The position numbers and the translations under genes were made by a program. Under the pieces are notes generated by a model, which was given only the letters and a program-made list of their open reading frames with translations, did not search any database and had not been told where the DNA came from. Below are positions 15,365 to 23,766 of a stretch of 26,955 nucleotides of DNA, in pieces. Numbering within the stretch: the stretch's first letter is position 1; the number at the start of each line of letters is the position of its first letter. Source of the stretch: JBJEFI01 sp051873875 (GTDB lineage Bacteria; Bacillota; Bacilli; Bacillales; Bacillaceae_G); contig JBJEFI010000151.1 in NCBI GenBank assembly GCA_051873875.1, positions 1 through 26,955 on the forward strand, read 5' to 3'.

Positions 15365-18300
15365 CTATGACTCGACGGTTGTTGCGTTCTTCGCATTTTT
15401 TCTCGCAAGTCGATTCTTTTTTGTAAATTTGCTAAGGAATTCATAAACAACAGGAACAATGATTAGTGTTAATAGGGTAGAGCTTATTAATCCACCGATA
15501 ACGGTAACACCTAATCCTCGAGAGATAACACCGCTACCTTCGATACCCATTGCTAATGGAATAAGAGCACCGACAGTTGCAATAGCTGTCATTAAGATTG
15601 GACGAAGTCTTGTTCCGCCTGCTTCGATTAAGGCATTCCTTGTCGTCATACCTTCTGCTTCTTTATGAAGAACTCGTTCAATTAATACAATTGCATTTGT
15701 TACAACGATACCAATTAACATAAGTGCCCCCATCATTGCAGATACACTAATTGTTTCACCTGAAATATACAAGGCGACTAACGCACCAATAATCGCAAAT
15801 GGAAGTGAGAACAGAATGGCAAATGGCGCAAGTGCTCCTCCAAAAGTGATAACTAAAATTAAATATACAATCGCAATGGCCGCTAGCATTGCTAAGCCTA
15901 GCTGAGTGAAAGATTCATTAATATCTTCTGTTATACCACCTGTATCTATTTCGATATTTGAAGGCAATTTAATTTTATCTACATCCTTTTGCACATTGGC
16001 TGCTACTTCCGAAACATTATCAGTTTTTAGTTCACCGCTTACGGATGCGTATATATTTCCATTTCGACGTGTAACAGTATCGGATGTTTTCCCTTCTTTC
16101 AACTTCACAACTTCGCTAATTGGTACTTCTATACCTAAAGGAGAAGTTACTTTTTTATCTGTAATATCCTTAATAGAGGTTGGTGCTTTTGTATTTGATT
16201 CTACATATACATTTAAATCCTTTCCGTCTATTGTAACGGTTGTAACTGCTTCTTGGTTACTGTTTGTATTTAAAGCTAAACCAATTTGCCCTGCTGTTAA
16301 GCCTAATTGTGCTAATTTCTCTTGATTAGCTTCTAGTGTATATTCTACATATGAATCTGATATACTTGTATCCACATTTTTCAAGTCTTTATTTTTCTTC
16401 ATAATAGATTCAATTTCTTTTACATATGGTTGAACTTCATCCATATTGTTGCCATAAACATAATAGGTAATTTCATTGCTAGACATGGAAGTTAAGTCTT
16501 GTGATTTCCATTCACCTTTTGTTTTATCTTTTTTAAGGTCTGCAATAACATCTTCCTTCACAGTTGCAAAATTTTCAGTGTCATCATCAAATAATACGAA
16601 TAAAATACCATCTTTACTGCTACCAGGACTCATTGGATTTTCGCCACCAACAGATAACTGGACAGTTTTTACATCCTTTATCTCTTGTAAATATTTTTCA
16701 GCAGTAGTGACAGAAGATTCTACTTCTTCGATCGTTTCACCAGGTGCTGATTTGTACGTAATCATCATCATTTTTTCTTCATCAGATGGTAGGAAGCTAA
16801 CGCCAATTAACGGCACTAAGAAGAAGCTACCTACTAATAAAGCAATAGAAATTAATGAGGTGATTGCCTTGTGATTCAAACACCATTTAAGCGTTTTACG
16901 ATAAACAGTTACCATTTTACCTGGCTTATGATCTTCACGATGATGTTTCTTATTTAGTCCTTTACCTAAAAGTGTGTGTGCTAGCATTGGTACAATTGTA
17001 ATGGCTACTAATAAAGAAGCTAATAGTGAGAATACAATTGTTAAGGCAAATGGTAAGAACATTTCACCAACCATGCCACTTACTAAACCTAATGGTAAGA
17101 ATACGGCGATTGTCACGAGTGTGGAAGCCAAAATTGGAATGAACATCTCTTTCGTTCCTTCACGTATTAAGTCTCTACCCGTTAATTTTTCTGATTTTAA
17201 TGCCATCCTACGGTAAATATTTTCAATGACGACAATGGAATCATCAATTACACGTCCAATGGCCACTGTCATGGCACCGAGTGTCATAATATTTAAAGAA
17301 TAATCCATTGCATGGAGTAAAATTACGGCAATTAATAATGATAATGGAATAGAGATAATAGAGATAATTGTTGAGCTAATATTGCGTAAGAACAACAATA
17401 TAATCACGACAGCAAATAAAGCACCGAAGATTGCTTTATCAAGCATTGTCTTTACGGAATCCTCAATTGGTTTCCCTTGGTCCAGTGTATAAACAATATC
17501 TAATCCGTCGATTTTCTTTTCAAGTTCCTTTGTTTTATCTTTCACTTGATTGACAACATCAACTGTATTAGCTTCTTGCCCTTTTACAATTTGGATACCA
17601 ATGGCTTCTTTCCCATTTGTTCTTGAGATAGACTCTGCTTTACCTTCAACTTTAATCGTAGCAATATCACTTAATGGAATAGTGGGGATGCCTGACATAG
17701 CTTGGTTAGTCTGTACGCTACCTTGACCTGTTCCTTGTGATTGTTGCGTCATTCCAGCTTGATTTCCTGCATTATTACTTGTAGTAGGTACTACTGGAAT
17801 TTTCATTTCTTTTAATGCTTCAATCGTAGTGAACTTACCATCAACCACGACAGATTGTTCTTCGTCTTTAAATGTAAACAAACCTAGAGGGAAATTTACG
17901 TTAGAACCTTTGATTAAATTAATGACTGTATCTTTATCAAGCCCAAGCTTTGCCATTTTTTGATCATCAAATTTTAAACTTACTTCTTGCACTTGTTGGC
18001 CTGTTACTTGAACGGAAGAAACACCATCAATGCCTTTTAATGCTGGTAGCACTTGATTTTCAACTTGCTTTGTTAAACCATCTAAGCTTTCTGAATCACT
18101 TGCTGCACTAATTGCAACAACAGGGAAAGCGTTAAAATTAATAGCGGAAATGTTAGGTTGTTCAATTTTTTCTGGTAGTGTTACCCCTTTTAACGCTTTT
18201 TCAATTTCTGTTTCTGCTTTATCTAAATTTTTATCGTAATCATATTCAATTTGAATAAATGATGCGTTTTGATAAGAGTTTGAAGAAGTATTTTTTACCC

Positions 18301-18529
18301 CATTTAAACTTTGAACGACTTGCTCTATTGGTTCTGTTACCTTATCCGCAACTTCTTCTGGTGTTGCACCAGGATAGACGGTCGTAATACTTAAAACAGG
18401 AATTGAAATATTTGGAATCGTTTCGAGTTTCATATTAAAACCTGAATATAAGCCTACCACTGTTACGATTATGGTCATAAGCCATACAGCAAACTTATTT
18501 TTCATCACGAAATTAATGATTGTATTCAT
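15365..18529 (-). CDS. swrC: RND-family (AcrB-type) efflux transporter, SwrC-like
   Basis: This is a proton-driven export pump in the cytoplasmic membrane. Its 1054 residues match the whole-length pattern of B. subtilis SwrC (YerP), which exports surfactin: the N-terminus NFVMKNKFAVWLMTIIVTVVGLY, PGATPEEVADKVTEPIEQ, the 12-span two-fold layout with extracytoplasmic loops after spans 1 and 7, NIMTLGAMTVAIGRVIDDSIVVIEN (span 4 region) and LVITFGGALAPFAILFSLPFAI. A Gln/Gly/Asn-rich linker lies near residues 250-280, as in SwrC. The start ATG has AAGGGGGA upstream. A TetR-family gene is divergent and TetR-type palindromes overlap the likely promoter. Substrate (lipopeptides, fatty acids or other amphiphiles) is inferred from the family. 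Confidence 0.92.
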   Translation of the reverse strand: MNTIINFVMKNKFAVWLMTIIVTVVGLYSGFNMKLETIPNISIPVLSITTVYPGATPEEVADKVTEPIEQVVQSLNGVKNTSSNSYQNASFIQIEYDYDKNLDKAETEIEKALKGVTLPEKIEQPNISAINFNAFPVVAISAASDSESLDGLTKQVENQVLPALKGIDGVSSVQVTGQQVQEVSLKFDDQKMAKLGLDKDTVINLIKGSNVNFPLGLFTFKDEEQSVVVDGKFTTIEALKEMKIPVVPTTSNNAGNQAGMTQQSQGTGQGSVQTNQAMSGIPTIPLSDIATIKVEGKAESISRTNGKEAIGIQIVKGQEANTVDVVNQVKDKTKELEKKIDGLDIVYTLDQGKPIEDSVKTMLDKAIFGALFAVVIILLFLRNISSTIISIISIPLSLLIAVILLHAMDYSLNIMTLGAMTVAIGRVIDDSIVVIENIYRRMALKSEKLTGRDLIREGTKEMFIPILASTLVTIAVFLPLGLVSGMVGEMFLPFALTIVFSLLASLLVAITIVPMLAHTLLGKGLNKKHHREDHKPGKMVTVYRKTLKWCLNHKAITSLISIALLVGSFFLVPLIGVSFLPSDEEKMMMITYKSAPGETIEEVESSVTTAEKYLQEIKDVKTVQLSVGGENPMSPGSSKDGILFVLFDDDTENFATVKEDVIADLKKDKTKGEWKSQDLTSMSSNEITYYVYGNNMDEVQPYVKEIESIMKKNKDLKNVDTSISDSYVEYTLEANQEKLAQLGLTAGQIGLALNTNSNQEAVTTVTIDGKDLNVYVESNTKAPTSIKDITDKKVTSPLGIEVPISEVVKLKEGKTSDTVTRRNGNIYASVSGELKTDNVSEVAANVQKDVDKIKLPSNIEIDTGGITEDINESFTQLGLAMLAAIAIVYLILVITFGGALAPFAILFSLPFAIIGALVALYISGETISVSAMMGALMLIGIVVTNAIVLIERVLHKEAEGMTTRNALIEAGGTRLRPILMTAIATVGALIPLAMGIEGSGVISRGLGVTVIGGLISSTLLTLIIVPVVYEFLSKFTKKNRLARKNAKNATTVES

Positions 18530-18574
18530 AATATCCCCCTTTTAGAATGAATTGACTAAATAATCATAATATAT

Positions 18575-18620
18575 AATAATATAACTGATTGGTCAGTAAT
18601 AATATAACTGACTAGTCAGT
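18575..18620. promoter_or_regulatory. Tandem 23-bp repeat carrying two TetR-type operators
   Basis: Positions 18575-18597 and 18598-18620 are head-to-tail copies of a 23-bp unit with two differences (at 18589/18612 and 18591/18614). Each contains a 14-bp palindrome: ACTGATTGGTCAGT (18584-18597, near-perfect) and ACTGACTAGTCAGT (18607-18620, perfect). On the minus strand, TTGAAT, 17 bases and TTATAT flank the second palindrome, so a repressor bound there would cover the swrC promoter. The divergent TetR-family protein is the likely ligand. Confidence 0.75.
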
Positions 18621-18672
18621 CATTATTCAAGTTATTTGTATGATTTTTAAGAAAAAACAAAAAATAATGCAA

Positions 18673-18700
18673 TTTACTTATTTACTAAAACGTACATAAT
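18673..18700 (+). promoter_or_regulatory. Candidate promoter of the tetR-family gene
   Basis: TTTACT (18673-18678), a 16-base spacer, then CATAAT (18695-18700). The fit is moderate and lies away from the operators at 18584-18620, so self-repression would have to act at a distance. Confidence 0.35.
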
Positions 18701-18767
18701 TCTTCAAATGAAAAAGTTCTAAATAAAGAGGGGAATATTTGAATTTATTAAAGCAAGGTGATATTAG

Positions 18768-19634
18768 GTGAAAAAGAAAGAAAAAATAATTATTGAGTGT
18801 GCGATGAAGTTATTTGCTAGTAAGGGATTTGAAGCAACTTCTATTCAAGAAATTGTCGATTTAAGCGGTATTTCAAAAGGAACATTTTACTTATATTTCA
18901 AATCAAAAGAATCACTATTAATGGCTATTTTTCAATTTTTTTATGAATTACAAAAAGAACGGATGAGCATGATTGACATTGAAAACCTTCCGCCTAGGGA
19001 ACAATTACAAAAAATGATTGTGATTGAATATGAAGATATTAAAGAGCATACTGAATTTATTGTCATGTATGCCAAAGAACAAGCCATTCCATTCAACGAT
19101 GAGATCGCAAAGTTCTTGCAAAATATGCACGATGAAATGATGGAGAAATATCATCGTATTTTCAATCTAATATACGGACAAGCTATAGAACCTTATTTAT
19201 GGGATATTTTAATAATTTTTATGGGTATTTTTCATTCCTACGCAAAGCTAATCTTATTTAATCATGATTCACTTGATTTTGAAAAACTAGCTGTTTTTCT
19301 TACAAAACGTCTTGATACTATCGTAGCAGACCTTCTTGCAAGTAATGAAGAGCCTTTAATATGCAAACCAATTGTTTTAAATATGGAATCATTTTATACT
19401 CCATATGCCTATAAAAAAGAGGATATTCTTCTAAAACTACAACAAGCAAAAGAGCATTATGCTTCTTTAGTAAATAATGAAGATTTGGTTATTACTTTAG
19501 AAGTTTTAGAAGAAGAAATAGTGAAAAAAACCCCACGTATACCGGTTATACAAGGCATGCTTACTAATTTAAGTGAAGATAATCAATTAGTAGAGCTGAA
19601 AACGATGATTATGCAGTTTTTTAAGCTTTCATAA
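18768..19634 (+). CDS. TetR-family regulator, YerO-like, probable repressor of the RND pump
   Basis: This is a DNA-binding regulator of 288 residues. The N-terminal helix-turn-helix is clear: IIECAMKLFASKGFEATSIQEIVDLSGISKGTFYLYFKSKESLL (about 6-50). The C-terminal ligand domain is about 90 residues longer than that of a standard 190-200-residue TetR. B. subtilis YerO, encoded beside SwrC/YerP, has about the same length, and the arrangement is the same. The start is GTG 18768 with AAGGTGAT at 18755-18762. The gene is divergent from swrC across two TetR-type palindromes, so repression of swrC relieved by a pump substrate is likely but unproven. Confidence 0.9.
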   Translation: MKKKEKIIIECAMKLFASKGFEATSIQEIVDLSGISKGTFYLYFKSKESLLMAIFQFFYELQKERMSMIDIENLPPREQLQKMIVIEYEDIKEHTEFIVMYAKEQAIPFNDEIAKFLQNMHDEMMEKYHRIFNLIYGQAIEPYLWDILIIFMGIFHSYAKLILFNHDSLDFEKLAVFLTKRLDTIVADLLASNEEPLICKPIVLNMESFYTPYAYKKEDILLKLQQAKEHYASLVNNEDLVITLEVLEEEIVKKTPRIPVIQGMLTNLSEDNQLVELKTMIMQFFKLS

Positions 19635-19635
19635 T

Positions 19636-19669
19636 AAAAAAGTCGATTTTAAATAAATCGACTTTTTTT
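19636..19669. terminator. Bidirectional rho-independent terminator
   Basis: A 14-bp perfect stem (19636-19649 with 19655-19668) with core GTCGATTT/AAATCGAC and a 5-base loop has A-runs and T-runs on its two sides. It ends the TetR gene and also serves the transporter remnant on the other strand. Confidence 0.9.
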
Positions 19670-19877
19670 ATATAGCAATATTTTTCTGCTTTGGATTGGT
19701 TGCTTTAGAACTAATACTACTTAAAATCATCCCGACAATAATCAATGCTAAGCCAGTAAACTCAATCATTGTCGGAAGCATTTCTCCTAAAATAACCACT
19801 TCTCCTATAATTGTAAAAATCACTTCACCGGATTGAATAGCTTCTATCTGATGGTTAGTTGAACGAATCGGGCTTTT
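19668..19877 (-). pseudogene. C-terminal remnant of a DMT/EamA-family transporter
   Basis: The minus strand has an open frame of about 69 codons ending in TAA at 19670-19668. It reads as the tail of an EamA drug/metabolite transporter: the segment EAIQSGEVIFTIIGEVVILGE, then a hydrophobic span FTGLALIIVGMIL and a short Lys/Asn-rich tail. Full-length members have about 300 residues; here the first three quarters are absent. The frame continues only to about 19901 before a stop and has no plausible start. Its 5' edge coincides with the inverted-repeat element at 19869-19956, so loss was probably by insertion or deletion there. The neighbouring XRE-cupin regulator may once have controlled it. 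Confidence 0.7.
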
Positions 19878-19956
19878 ACTGACACTGGTCTCGGCCTTAA
19901 ACTACTCTGTTTTAACCAAGTTTTGAAGGGCGAGTCTTAGTGTCAGTTAAAGCGGG
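19869..19956. repeat. 88-bp imperfect inverted-repeat element (MITE- or REP-like, or an IS scar)
   Basis: The left arm (19869-19896) and right arm (19928-19956) are imperfect inverted copies, with a perfect 9-bp core ACTGACACT/AGTGTCAGT and further partial matches on both sides (GGGCTTTT against TTAAAGCGGG, and TCTCGGCC against GGGCGAGT). The 31-base centre has no coding content. Base composition is visibly GC-richer than the surroundings. It lies exactly where the transporter remnant loses its frame. No transposase is present. Confidence 0.55.
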
Positions 19957-19999
19957 ATAAAGTACAAAAATATAATATATGATACAAAATGGAGGGGTT

Positions 20000-20709
20000 A
20001 TGGATAATTTAAATGTAATTATTGGTGAAAATTTAAATAATATACGAGCAAAAAGACAATTGAGTCTTGATGATGTAGCAGCACNNNNNNNNNNNNNNNN
20101 NNNNNNNNNNNNNNNNNNNNNNNNNNNNNNNNNNNNNNNNNNNNNNNNNNNNNNNNNNNNNNNNNNNNNNNNNNNNNNNNNNNNAATTTAAATAATATAC
20201 GAGCAAAAAGACAATTGAGTCTTGATGATGTAGCAGCACTGACAGGGGTTAGCAAAGCAATGCTTGGTCAAATTGAACGTGGAAAATCCAATCCAACGGT
20301 CTCAACGTTATGGAAAATATCAACTGGATTAAAGGTGCCCTTTTCTTCGTTTATGGAAAAAGCTACGGTGGATTATGAAGTAGTAAATCGTTATGAGCTT
20401 ACGCCTATGTATGAAGAGAATGGCAGCATGAAGATTTATCCGATTTTCCCCTTTGACAGCAACAAAAATTTTGAAATTTTAACGATTGATTTAGAGGTAG
20501 GTTGTGTTCATTCATCACCAAAGCATGATGAAGGAGTAGAGGAGTATATTATTGTAACAGATGGCATATTAGAGATGGATTTTGACAATAAGTCTATTCC
20601 ATTACAAAAGGGTAGCTGTCTTCGTTTTTCAGCAAATGTGAATCATACGTATAAAAATATTGGAGATGAGAAATGTACGTTCCAAAATATTATTGTGTAT
20701 GGGAAATAG
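20000..20709 (+). CDS. XRE-family regulator with C-terminal cupin domain, interrupted by an assembly gap
   Basis: This is a cytoplasmic transcription regulator. The N-terminal XRE helix-turn-helix (NIRAKRQLSLDDVAALTGVSKAMLGQIERGKSNPTVSTLWKI) is followed by a cupin sensor domain, with HDEGVEEYIIVTDGILEMD and a closing NHTYKN. The window shows a 100-N gap (20085-20184) inside it, flanked by the same 55 bases (20030-20084 and 20185-20239). Removing the Ns and one copy leaves both sides in the same frame and gives an intact 184-residue protein, so the gene is probably whole. ATG 20000 follows GGAGGGG (19991-19997); an in-frame ATG at 19979 is less well supported. TATAAT at 19971-19976 is a candidate -10. 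The target genes are unknown. Confidence 0.88.
20085..20184. other. Scaffold gap of exactly 100 N flanked by identical 55-bp ends
   Basis: There are one hundred undetermined bases. The 55 bases before it (20030-20084) and after it (20185-20239) are identical, as expected when two contigs ending in the same k-mer were scaffolded without being merged. The gap length is a placeholder and no base is probably missing. Confidence 0.9.
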
Positions 20710-20721
20710 GAATGCAGATGT

Positions 20722-20760
20722 AAAAAATCCCTTAAGAAAGCGGTTCTTAAGGAATTTTTA
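20722..20760. terminator. Bidirectional terminator between the XRE-cupin gene and fhuG
   Basis: CCTTAAGAA (20730-20738) pairs with TTCTTAAGG (20744-20752), extended by A and T runs on each side and followed by ATTTTTATTT. It lies between two convergent genes and can stop both. Confidence 0.85.
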
Positions 20761-20761
20761 T

Positions 20762-21769
20762 TTATTTCTTCAATAATAAGTAAATAAAATATGGCGCACC
20801 AATTAAGGAAACCATAATCCCTGCTGGAATACCATCTGGTTCCACTATATTTCGCCCAATTGTATCGGCAAATAATAATAGCCAGCCACCAAGTAAAATG
20901 GAGATTGGAATAAACAATTGATTTCTCGGTCCAACTAGCGCTTTGGAAATGTGAGGGGCAATTAGCCCAATAAAGGCAATCCCGCCTGTGACGGAAACGG
21001 CAGAAGCTGCTAAGGCAACAGCTGTTAACAGTAAAATAATCCGTTCTTTTTCAATTGAAACACCAACACCAATTGCTACAGGTTCACTTAATCCAAGCAT
21101 GTTTAATCGATTTGCTTTATATAACGTAAATGGAATTAAGATAACTAGCCATGGAAGAATAGCCCAAATGAATGGCCAATCAGATCCCCAAATGTTTCCG
21201 GCTAACCATTTCGCAATAAAGTCTACTTTTGAACGTTCTGCGGACGAAATAAGGAAAATCATCACGCCAGACAAAGCCATCGATACGCCAACACCAACTA
21301 AAACTAATCGAACAGGCTGAAGTCCAACATTTTTATCATAAGAAAACAAATAGATAACGACTGCAGTTAATAAGGCACTGATGAAAGCGATGATTGGTAG
21401 CATGTAAGCAAATGAAGTCGCATCAATTGGGGAAAATAAAAAGAATAAAGCAATCCCCACGCCTGCACCAGAATTAATTCCGATTACACCTGGGTCAGCT
21501 AAATCATTTCTTGTAACAGATTGTAAAATGCTACCTGATAGCGCCAGGGCCATCCCTGCTAATAATGTAATGATAATTCGCGGTAGTCGAATTGAAAATA
21601 AGATAAATTCTTCTTTAAACGTCCCTTGACCAAAAAGAGTTGGAAGTAAGCGGTCATAAGAGAGAGAAGAGTAACCAATTCCCATTCCAATAATAATCGT
21701 AGCAATAATAAGAATGAGTAAGATAGCTAAAATAATTCGTTGTTTTTTTCGTAAAGCGGCTTGAATCAT
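20762..21769 (-). CDS. fhuG: Ferric-siderophore ABC permease, FecCD family (FhuG-like)
   Basis: This is one of two membrane subunits of the iron-hydroxamate importer. The 335 residues have about ten spans and FecCD landmarks: FSIRLPRIIITLLAGMALALSGSILQSVTRNDLADPGVIGINSGAGVG, and the ATPase-contact region VTGGIAFIGLIAPHISKALVGP. Its ATG overlaps the stop of the preceding permease gene by 4 bases, and the ribosome site AAAGGAGG lies inside that gene, so the two are coupled. The permeases do not define the siderophore; the FhuC- and FhuD-like neighbours suggest ferric hydroxamates. Confidence 0.88.
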   Translation of the reverse strand: MIQAALRKKQRIILAILLILIIATIIIGMGIGYSSLSYDRLLPTLFGQGTFKEEFILFSIRLPRIIITLLAGMALALSGSILQSVTRNDLADPGVIGINSGAGVGIALFFLFSPIDATSFAYMLPIIAFISALLTAVVIYLFSYDKNVGLQPVRLVLVGVGVSMALSGVMIFLISSAERSKVDFIAKWLAGNIWGSDWPFIWAILPWLVILIPFTLYKANRLNMLGLSEPVAIGVGVSIEKERIILLLTAVALAASAVSVTGGIAFIGLIAPHISKALVGPRNQLFIPISILLGGWLLLFADTIGRNIVEPDGIPAGIMVSLIGAPYFIYLLLKK

Positions 21770-22779
21770 GAGAACAATTTGCCTCCTTTTCGGACAATTA
21801 TTAAAAAGAATGGGAGACCCATCATTGAAATAATAGCGGCCAAAGGTGTTTCGTATGGTGCATTAATTGTACGAGCAAGTGTATCGGCAAAAAGCATAAA
21901 GGTAGCACCTAAAACGGCCGACATTGGAATAATATAACGATAATCCGTCCCTACGATGGCACGCACCATATGAGGAATCATTAAACCAATAAAGGCCATA
22001 TTTCCAACAAGAGCAACAGAAGCACCAGCAAGTAATATAATAACGATAAATAAAATCGTTTTGACAATGATTGTTTTTTGGCCTAATCCAACGGCAACCT
22101 CTTCGCTTAAACTAAGAATGGTAAGTTGTCTTGAAAAAGCTAGGGCAAGAATAATACCGATTATAATAAATGGAATAATTATTTGTAGTTGTTCCCATGT
22201 GGTACCGATAATTCCCCCAGCAGTCCACATGGAAACATCCTTCGAAATTTTGAAATAAATACCGATACCTTCTGCGATTGCGTATAGAAAAGTAGAAATG
22301 GCTGAACCAGCTAGAACAATTCTTAAGGGAGAGAAGCCACCTTTTTTCATTGTACCAATCCCAAAAACTAATAATGAACCAACAGCTGCCCCAATAAAAC
22401 AGGCAATCATAATGCCAAAATAATTAACAGAAGGGATAAAGGCAATTGCAATAGCTAGTGCTGCGTTTGCACCTGCTGTTAATCCAAGTAAACCAGGGTC
22501 TGCAAGAGGATTTCGTGTCATTCCTTGCATAATTGCACCAGAAATAGCCAATGCCATCCCAACAAAAATGGCAGCAATTTCACGGGGTAAACGAATTTCG
22601 CGAATAATTGTAATCGCATCGTTTACTTCATGTGAAGCAATTGCCAGCCATACATCTTTTATCGTTGTATTTGCTGCTCCAAATACCATGGCAACAATAA
22701 ACATACAAATAAAAACGATTAATCCGATAATCATTTTATAAATAAATGGAAATGTCTTTTTTGTTTCTTTATTCATCAT
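21766..22779 (-). CDS. fhuB: Ferric-siderophore ABC permease, FecCD family (FhuB-like)
   Basis: This is the second membrane subunit of the importer. The 337 residues have about ten spans, with IREIRLPREIAAIFVGMALAISGAIMQGMTRNPLADPGLLGLTAGANAALA and VGNMAFIGLMIPHMVRAIVGTDYR. Both are family hallmarks and resemble its partner, as expected from an old duplication. Two ATGs (22779 and 22776) are possible; the site before them (GACGGG) is weak. It follows fhuD across a strong stem-loop, which may lower permease relative to receptor synthesis. Confidence 0.88.
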   Translation of the reverse strand: MMNKETKKTFPFIYKMIIGLIVFICMFIVAMVFGAANTTIKDVWLAIASHEVNDAITIIREIRLPREIAAIFVGMALAISGAIMQGMTRNPLADPGLLGLTAGANAALAIAIAFIPSVNYFGIMIACFIGAAVGSLLVFGIGTMKKGGFSPLRIVLAGSAISTFLYAIAEGIGIYFKISKDVSMWTAGGIIGTTWEQLQIIIPFIIIGIILALAFSRQLTILSLSEEVAVGLGQKTIIVKTILFIVIILLAGASVALVGNMAFIGLMIPHMVRAIVGTDYRYIIPMSAVLGATFMLFADTLARTINAPYETPLAAIISMMGLPFFLIIVRKGGKLFS

Positions 22780-22809
22780 TCGCCCGTCTTTTCTTTTATA
22801 GAATATAGG

Positions 22810-22840
22810 AATAGGAATTCTTTTAAAAAGAATTCCTATT
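22810..22840. repeat. 15-bp perfect inverted repeat between fhuD and fhuB
   Basis: Positions 22810-22824 (AATAGGAATTCTTTT) and 22826-22840 are perfect complements around one base, giving a strong hairpin in the fhu transcript just after the fhuD stop. In the direction of transcription it is followed by CCTATATTC, not a U-run, so mRNA protection or processing is more likely than termination. Confidence 0.6.
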
Positions 22841-22845
22841 TCGTA

Positions 22846-23763
22846 TTAGTTACCTAGAAATTTATCAACAAAGAATTCTAATTGGAATTCTAATGTAGTT
22901 GGATCATTAAAGTAGAATTCTTTTGCATCTACTTCAAATACTTGATTGTTCTTTACAGCTGGAATGTTTTTATACGTAGCTGATTGTTGGAATGAATTAT
23001 CTGTATCTGCATTTTTACTCAAAATCAGATAATCGCCAGCAAATTCAGGAAGTACTTCAAATGATAGTGCATAATAGCCATCTTTTAATGCCATTTCCTT
23101 TACTTTTTCAGGCATTGCTAATTTCATTTCTTGATAAAGGATTTCTGTTCCACGTCCCCAGTTATCACCGAATACGTATAATTGTTTATCGAAGTTCTCA
23201 ACAACAGAAACAGTTGTGTCTGCACCAATTTTTGCTTTAATTTTTTCTCCAGCTTCTTGGGCACGTTTCTTAAAGTCTTCAACCCAAGCACGCGCTTCTT
23301 TCTCTTTGTTTACAAGCTTTCCAATTTCGATATGCTGTGTTAAATAATCTACTTTGTCGTATGTATATGTGACAGTAGGGGCAATTTGGTTTAATTTATC
23401 TACGTTTTTAATTGTTGATAATCCGATGATTAAATCTGGATCTAATTCGATAATTTTCTCTAAGTTTTCATCTGATACTTCTTCTACATCTTTTAATGTA
23501 TCGTTAAAGCGTGGATTCATTTTTGACCATGAATCAACACCAACCATGTTTACATCTAAAGCCATTAAGTTGCCGGCAAAGGAAGAAAGAACAACGACAC
23601 GTTTTGGATTCGCAGGAACTTCAATTGGTCCATTTTCAGATTGGTATGTAATTGTTTCTTTTTCATTCGCTTTTTTAGATGTATCTTTATTAGATGAATC
23701 GTTGCTACAAGCACTGATAACTAGTACAAATAATAGCATGAACGGAATTAATAACTTTTTCAT
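22846..23763 (-). CDS. fhuD: Ferric-siderophore-binding lipoprotein, FhuD-like
   Basis: This is the surface receptor that hands ferric siderophore to the FhuB/FhuG permease. The signal peptide MKKLLIPFMLLFVLVISAC has its lipidated Cys at residue 19. The class III binding-protein domain includes IEVPANPKRVVVLSS, DPDLIIGLS, YVFGDNWGRGTEILYQ, FAGDYLIL and FYFNDPTTLEFQLEF. The last three resemble B. subtilis FhuD and S. aureus FhuD2, which bind ferric hydroxamates, so I favour that over catecholate receptors. AAAAGGGGA precedes the ATG, 3 bases after the ATPase stop. Exact ligand (ferrichrome, ferrioxamine, schizokinen-type) is open. Confidence 0.85.
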   Translation of the reverse strand: MKKLLIPFMLLFVLVISACSNDSSNKDTSKKANEKETITYQSENGPIEVPANPKRVVVLSSFAGNLMALDVNMVGVDSWSKMNPRFNDTLKDVEEVSDENLEKIIELDPDLIIGLSTIKNVDKLNQIAPTVTYTYDKVDYLTQHIEIGKLVNKEKEARAWVEDFKKRAQEAGEKIKAKIGADTTVSVVENFDKQLYVFGDNWGRGTEILYQEMKLAMPEKVKEMALKDGYYALSFEVLPEFAGDYLILSKNADTDNSFQQSATYKNIPAVKNNQVFEVDAKEFYFNDPTTLEFQLEFFVDKFLGN

Positions 23764-23766
23764 TTT

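Noticed and set aside
15459..17216. Several plus-strand open frames of 69-139 codons
   Set aside because: They lie antisense within the intact 1054-residue RND pump gene, lack ribosome sites and have unnatural Ser/Ile/Val-rich composition.
20030..20239. A true tandem duplication of a helix-turn-helix coding segment
   Set aside because: The copies are exactly identical, exactly at the edges of a 100-N gap, which fits a scaffolding artefact much better.
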